DNA of 64,000 nt from CAMPKL01 sp963805925 (GTDB lineage: Bacteria > Acidobacteriota > Terriglobia > Bryobacterales > UBA6623): positions 124,001-188,000 of the forward strand of contig CAWDWB010000002.1 in the NCBI GenBank assembly GCA_963805925.1, read 5' to 3'. The position numbers and the translations under genes are program-made. This document shows positions 60,691 through 64,000 of the stretch, in pieces. Position 1 is the stretch's first letter. Every line of letters begins with the position of its first letter. The notes beneath the pieces are model-generated. The model did no database searches and had not been told where the DNA came from. It saw only the letters and a list, made by a program, of their open reading frames with translations.

Positions 60691-63504
60691 ATGACTAGGA
60701 CATGGTCCATTCTGCTTGCGCTCTGCCTCTCGACGGCAGGCGTCCTCATGGGGCAGGGCCTCGACACCACAGCCTCAAAAACCGATTGGGAAGAGATCAA
60801 CTTCGAGTTTGACTCCGACGTCCTGACGGACGGATACCCCAGTCTGCTGCGGTTGGCCGACTTGCTGGCGACGAACTCCGACTATACGGTCGAATTGATT
60901 GGTCACGCGGATTTCCGCGGCCCGGAACAGTACAACGACGGCCTAGGAAGCCGGCGGGCGGCAACGGTCAAGGCGTTTTTATTGAAATACGGCGCCCGTG
61001 ACGCACAAATCAGTACTCGCTCCCAAGGTGAGGCCGTACCGGAAGCGACGAACGATAGCCCCGAGGGCCGCTTCATGAACCGGCGGGTCGTGATCGTCGC
61101 CCGCAACGGCGATGGTCAGCTCGTCAGTGACGGGGGCGTCGGCGACGCGATCAGCGGCATTGAGCGTCTGGTCAAGCAGCAGGAAGACTGCTGTAACCGG
61201 ATTTTGGCGAAGCTCTCGATGCTGGACGACATCATGGACCTGCTCAAGGGGCTTCAGCGCGAGAATGAACAGCTCAAAGCGGACGTCGCTGAGTTGAAGG
61301 CGCGGCCGGCGGGCGGCCCCGGCCAGCCGGGACAGTCCGGACAACCAGGCGGCACAGGTCAGCCCGGCTCGCAGTTGGCCGGCGGTACCTCACCGGCGGG
61401 AGCAGAGCAGATCGCCTCGGCGGTCCGCGACGAGTTGGAAGAGCATGACCAGTCCAAACTGGGCAAGTACGCGACCTTCAATTTGGACGCTGGTCCCACC
61501 GCGCGCACCGGCAACCTCAGCGTGACGGGCCGAGGACGAGTTTTCGTACCCTTCGCGCAGCATCATGCGCTACAGACCCAAGGCGAGTACATGCACTTCC
61601 TCGGTCGCGACGAAGGCCAGTTTGACTTGGGTCTCGTCAGCCGTTGGGGCGACGTCCAGTTGGGCGGCTTCTCGAGCTTTAAATACGTAAAGTTCAGCGA
61701 ATTTGAGAATGGCGGCGGCCTGGGTCAAGGCGCTGTGACCCTTGACTACATCTTCAACCGGGGCCGCATCGGTCTATTCGGCACGAAATCCTTTATGGAC
61801 GGAGCGGTCGTCAACCGCGCTCTGCTGCGGCGCAACGTCATCGAAGAGAGCTACCTCGATGTCGTCGATCAGTTCGGCTTCTCGACGGCCGTCGCCGCTT
61901 GGGGTCCGACCTACTTCGAAGGTAACTTGGGCGCCATGTTCCGCGATGGCGGCGGCAACAAGCCGGGCGGCATGTTGCGCTACGTACATCCGCTGAACTC
62001 CGCGCAAACGGTAGCTTTGACGATCGAAGGCGGCCTCAACGAAACCATGATTCGGGGCCAGAACGACGGACGCTTCGTCGTCGGTCTGCAGCTTGGGAAG
62101 TGGCTTTCGCCGAAGAACTACCGCACCGAATCGCAAGGAGCGCCGGTTCCCGTCGACATCCCACGCGTTCGCTACGAAGTGCTGAAACGGCAAATTAGAA
62201 CCGGCAACGACTCGCCGGTTGCCGATGCCGGCCCCGATCTGTCGGGCGTAGCGGCTGGGGCGGTCACGCTGGACGGCTCTGGGTCGTATGATCCGGACGG
62301 CGATCCGATGACCTATCAGTGGACGCAGATCGGCGGCGATGCTGTGGAGTTGACCGGAGCGGATTCAGCGAAGGCTTCGTTCACGGCCGAAGAAGGCAAG
62401 GACTACTTCTTCCGTCTGACGGTGCGCGACGACCAGGGCGGCGTCGGTACCGATCGAGTAACGGTCTCGGCGGCCAAGGCGCCTGAGATTATCATCAAGC
62501 GCTTCCGGGCCGAGCCGGGTACTGTCGCTCCGGGCGACCTAGTGAACATCACTTGGGAAGTCCAGGGCGCTGATCAAGTAGAAATCAGCGGAATCGGCGT
62601 CGTCGGATCGTCCGGGCAGTCCAGTCTGCCGATTACCGAGACGACGGTCTTTACCTTAACGGCGCGCAAGGGCGACCAGACCGTTAGCGAGAGCCAAACG
62701 GTTCAAGTGTCGGCTCAGGCACTGCCCAAGATCGCTCAGTTCGGCGCCGCGCCGAGCACGATCGATAGCGGACAGACCTCCATCCTCAGTTGGCAGGTCG
62801 ATGGCGCTGACTCGGTGGAGATCAGCGGAATCGGTACGGTTGCGGCCAGCGGATCCATGCCGGTCCAGCCGACGTCGACGACTAGCTACACGCTAACGGC
62901 GACGAACTCGGTCGGCGATGCTTCGTCGGTCACGACTGTCTCCGTACGCGGATCTGTCCGTATCATTTCGTTCACCTCAGATAAGCCGACGATCAACAAG
63001 CCGGGCGAGCCGGCCCAGTTGTCGTGGGTTGTTGAGGGCGCCGAGCGCGTCGAACTGGTCAATTTCGGCCAGGTTCAAGCGACTGGTTCCCAAACCGTGA
63101 ACCCCAACGGGCAGACCCTCTACACGCTCATCGCATATGGCTCCTCGGGTGAGGCGACAGCTACGGTGGTCATCGATGTCGAAATCGAAAACCGCTCGCC
63201 GATCGCCAGCGCTTGGGCGGAGTTCGCCGTTATCGGCCAAGAAGGCGACACGAGCGGCTTTGGCGTACTGCACGGCGAGGGATCGTACGATCCCGATACC
63301 GACCCGATTACCTACGAATGGCGACCGGTCGGAACACGTCAAGCGCGGGTCCTCGATCCGAACTCAGTGAGTCCGACCGTGGAATTCTTGGGCGGATTCG
63401 GGAAGTACGAGTTCGAACTCAAGGTCACCGACGACAAGGGCTTCTCGGGATACACCATCGTCACGATCAGCTGGCTGACGGCTGCGGGCGTGCCGATATT
63501 CTAG
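60691..63504 (+). CDS. Large outer-membrane protein with N-terminal OmpA domain and PKD/Ig-like repeats
   Basis: The 937-residue product has a signal peptide (SILLALCLSTAGVLMGQ). Domains in order: OmpA peptidoglycan-binding domain (about 36-138; VELIGHADFRGPEQYNDGLG, then FMNRRVVIVAR), a coiled coil (about 160-205), a collagen-like Gly/Pro/Gln linker (about 207-235), a beta-rich middle domain (about 260-500) that may be a barrel, a PKD domain (about 510-600; LDGSGSYDPDGDPMTYQWTQ), three Ig-like repeats (about 604-860; WEVQGADQVEISGIG and similar), and a second PKD-like domain (about 865-937). OmpA domains normally sit at the C-terminus. AGGAG precedes the ATG. Confidence 0.85.
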   Translation: MTRTWSILLALCLSTAGVLMGQGLDTTASKTDWEEINFEFDSDVLTDGYPSLLRLADLLATNSDYTVELIGHADFRGPEQYNDGLGSRRAATVKAFLLKYGARDAQISTRSQGEAVPEATNDSPEGRFMNRRVVIVARNGDGQLVSDGGVGDAISGIERLVKQQEDCCNRILAKLSMLDDIMDLLKGLQRENEQLKADVAELKARPAGGPGQPGQSGQPGGTGQPGSQLAGGTSPAGAEQIASAVRDELEEHDQSKLGKYATFNLDAGPTARTGNLSVTGRGRVFVPFAQHHALQTQGEYMHFLGRDEGQFDLGLVSRWGDVQLGGFSSFKYVKFSEFENGGGLGQGAVTLDYIFNRGRIGLFGTKSFMDGAVVNRALLRRNVIEESYLDVVDQFGFSTAVAAWGPTYFEGNLGAMFRDGGGNKPGGMLRYVHPLNSAQTVALTIEGGLNETMIRGQNDGRFVVGLQLGKWLSPKNYRTESQGAPVPVDIPRVRYEVLKRQIRTGNDSPVADAGPDLSGVAAGAVTLDGSGSYDPDGDPMTYQWTQIGGDAVELTGADSAKASFTAEEGKDYFFRLTVRDDQGGVGTDRVTVSAAKAPEIIIKRFRAEPGTVAPGDLVNITWEVQGADQVEISGIGVVGSSGQSSLPITETTVFTLTARKGDQTVSESQTVQVSAQALPKIAQFGAAPSTIDSGQTSILSWQVDGADSVEISGIGTVAASGSMPVQPTSTTSYTLTATNSVGDASSVTTVSVRGSVRIISFTSDKPTINKPGEPAQLSWVVEGAERVELVNFGQVQATGSQTVNPNGQTLYTLIAYGSSGEATATVVIDVEIENRSPIASAWAEFAVIGQEGDTSGFGVLHGEGSYDPDTDPITYEWRPVGTRQARVLDPNSVSPTVEFLGGFGKYEFELKVTDDKGFSGYTIVTISWLTAAGVPIF

Positions 63505-63515
63505 GCAACCGGTTA

Positions 63516-63543
63516 CTGGAGGGGTTCTTTGGGACCCCTCCAG
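63516..63543. terminator. Hairpin between convergent genes, possible terminator
   Basis: CTGGAGGGGT/ACCCCTCCAG is a perfect ten-base stem with an eight-base loop in the 45-base gap between two convergent genes. No T tract follows on either strand, so its effect may be weaker than that of an intrinsic terminator. Confidence 0.4.
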
Positions 63544-63549
63544 GCAACC

Positions 63550-64000
63550 TCACAATGCGGACAGTGGGCGCTCTTCCGATCCGAAGCGAATACGCAGTTC
63601 CCTGACGCGCTCCGAGGCGGGCAGCCGGACGACTCGCGGCCTGACGATGACGAGTAGGTCCGTGCTGTTCGTTTGTCGCGATCGCTTGCTCAGCAGAGTG
63701 CTCACTACAGGAATTCCAGTCAATCCTAGCGGCGTGTTGCGGGTGGTCCTGGTTTCGTCGATAGCCATGCCGGCGATGATTGCCGACTCGCCTTCGCGTA
63801 GACGTACCTGAGTCTCCAGGGTGCGGTTCACCAAAATGGGTATGCCGTTGACGGACCCGCCAGCGAGCAAATTGAATTCGGTTTGCAGTTGCAACGACAC
63901 CTCACCGGCTCCGTGAACGGACGGGGTGACATTGATGCTCAAGCCGAGGTCCTCGAACGTAACCGACGGCGGCGGCAACTCTGAAGCGACCCCCGGGTCA
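63550..64000 (-). CDS. Secretin C-terminal part (GspD/PilQ-like), 5' end outside window
   Basis: The frame is open to the right edge (150 codons). It reads VTFEDLGLSINVTPSVHGAGEV, then SLQLQTEFNLLAGG, LREGESAIIAGMAIDETRTT and LTGIPVVSTLLSKRSRQTNST with LLVIVRPRVVRLP, the sequence of the secretin domain of type II secretion or type IV pilus secretins. The N-terminal N-domains lie outside. It ends convergently with the OmpA/PKD gene. Whether it belongs to secretion or pili cannot be told from this part. Confidence 0.88.
   Translation of the reverse strand, partial: DPGVASELPPPSVTFEDLGLSINVTPSVHGAGEVSLQLQTEFNLLAGGSVNGIPILVNRTLETQVRLREGESAIIAGMAIDETRTTRNTPLGLTGIPVVSTLLSKRSRQTNSTDLLVIVRPRVVRLPASERVRELRIRFGSEERPLSAL

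Overview
The window looks like a GC-rich chromosomal segment from an Acidobacteriota bacterium, probably near the Bryobacterales/Solibacter lineage. This is inferred from gene content and protein style, not from a marker gene: secreted TPR proteins with carboxypeptidase-regulatory-like domains, the 'LPDFVC' secreted family, many lipoproteins and PQQ-type beta-propellers, an LPS core locus, DUF507 and a two-copper-site P-type ATPase module. I see no rRNA, tRNA or CRISPR array.

Layout. 1-7.25 kb (minus): the start of a Gly-rich secreted protein that runs off the left edge, then an LPS core operon transcribed leftward (KdtA-LpxK fusion, WaaF, a degenerate RfaE2-like nucleotidyltransferase, WaaC, an SGNH hydrolase, a TerB-like protein). 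7.3-9.2 kb: two exported proteins of unknown function, a hairpin-rich spacer and the 3' stub of a metallo-beta-lactamase-fold gene. 9.2-12.6 kb (minus): a tight five-gene unit (DapA-like lyase, lipoprotein methyltransferase, DsbA-fold protein, SDR, VOC protein). 12.6-16.2 kb: DUF507, YtxH, dodecin, an orphan Vsr endonuclease and an SRPBCC protein. 16.2-21.9 kb is the accessory stretch: a palindromic MITE/REP-like element next to a truncated sulfatase, a secreted protein with an internal tandem duplication, an IS110/IS1111-type insertion sequence, REP-like motifs, decameric repeats and a possible terminated small RNA. 21.9-27.9 kb: a cytochrome c-quinoprotein dehydrogenase, a secreted beta-propeller, and a copper module (Met/His-rich periplasmic protein, a 42-residue membrane peptide, a CopA-type ATPase). 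28.3-39.8 kb: housekeeping genes (mutS-anmK-FAH hydrolase, pgk, queC) mixed with uncharacterised exported proteins. 40-47.9 kb: two metallophosphoesterases, an H1-like basic protein, a PD-(D/E)XK-like protein, an MFS transporter, an inactive HtrA-like PDZ protein and a CPA2 antiporter. 48-52.9 kb: PduO-type adenosyltransferase, purM-purN, tyrS, a thioredoxin-like [2Fe-2S] ferredoxin and a cyclase-family hydrolase. 53.2-58.3 kb: a LolA-like protein, then clpX-lon facing clpS. 58.4-64 kb: an RsbRD-like domain protein, a PQQ-propeller protein, a large OmpA/PKD surface protein behind a structured leader, and the 3' part of a secretin gene running off the right edge.

Three conserved genes (the SDR, the copper ATPase and tyrS) each carry one single-base frameshift. 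TyrS is normally essential, so indel errors in the underlying assembly are the simplest explanation. The reading frames given here are restored where the correct continuation can be seen. The points most worth following up are the IS1111-type element with its probable guide-RNA region, the palindromic element at the sulfatase stub, the period-10 repeat arrays, the structured sequence ahead of the terminator at 21.5 kb, and the 42-residue copper-locus peptide.
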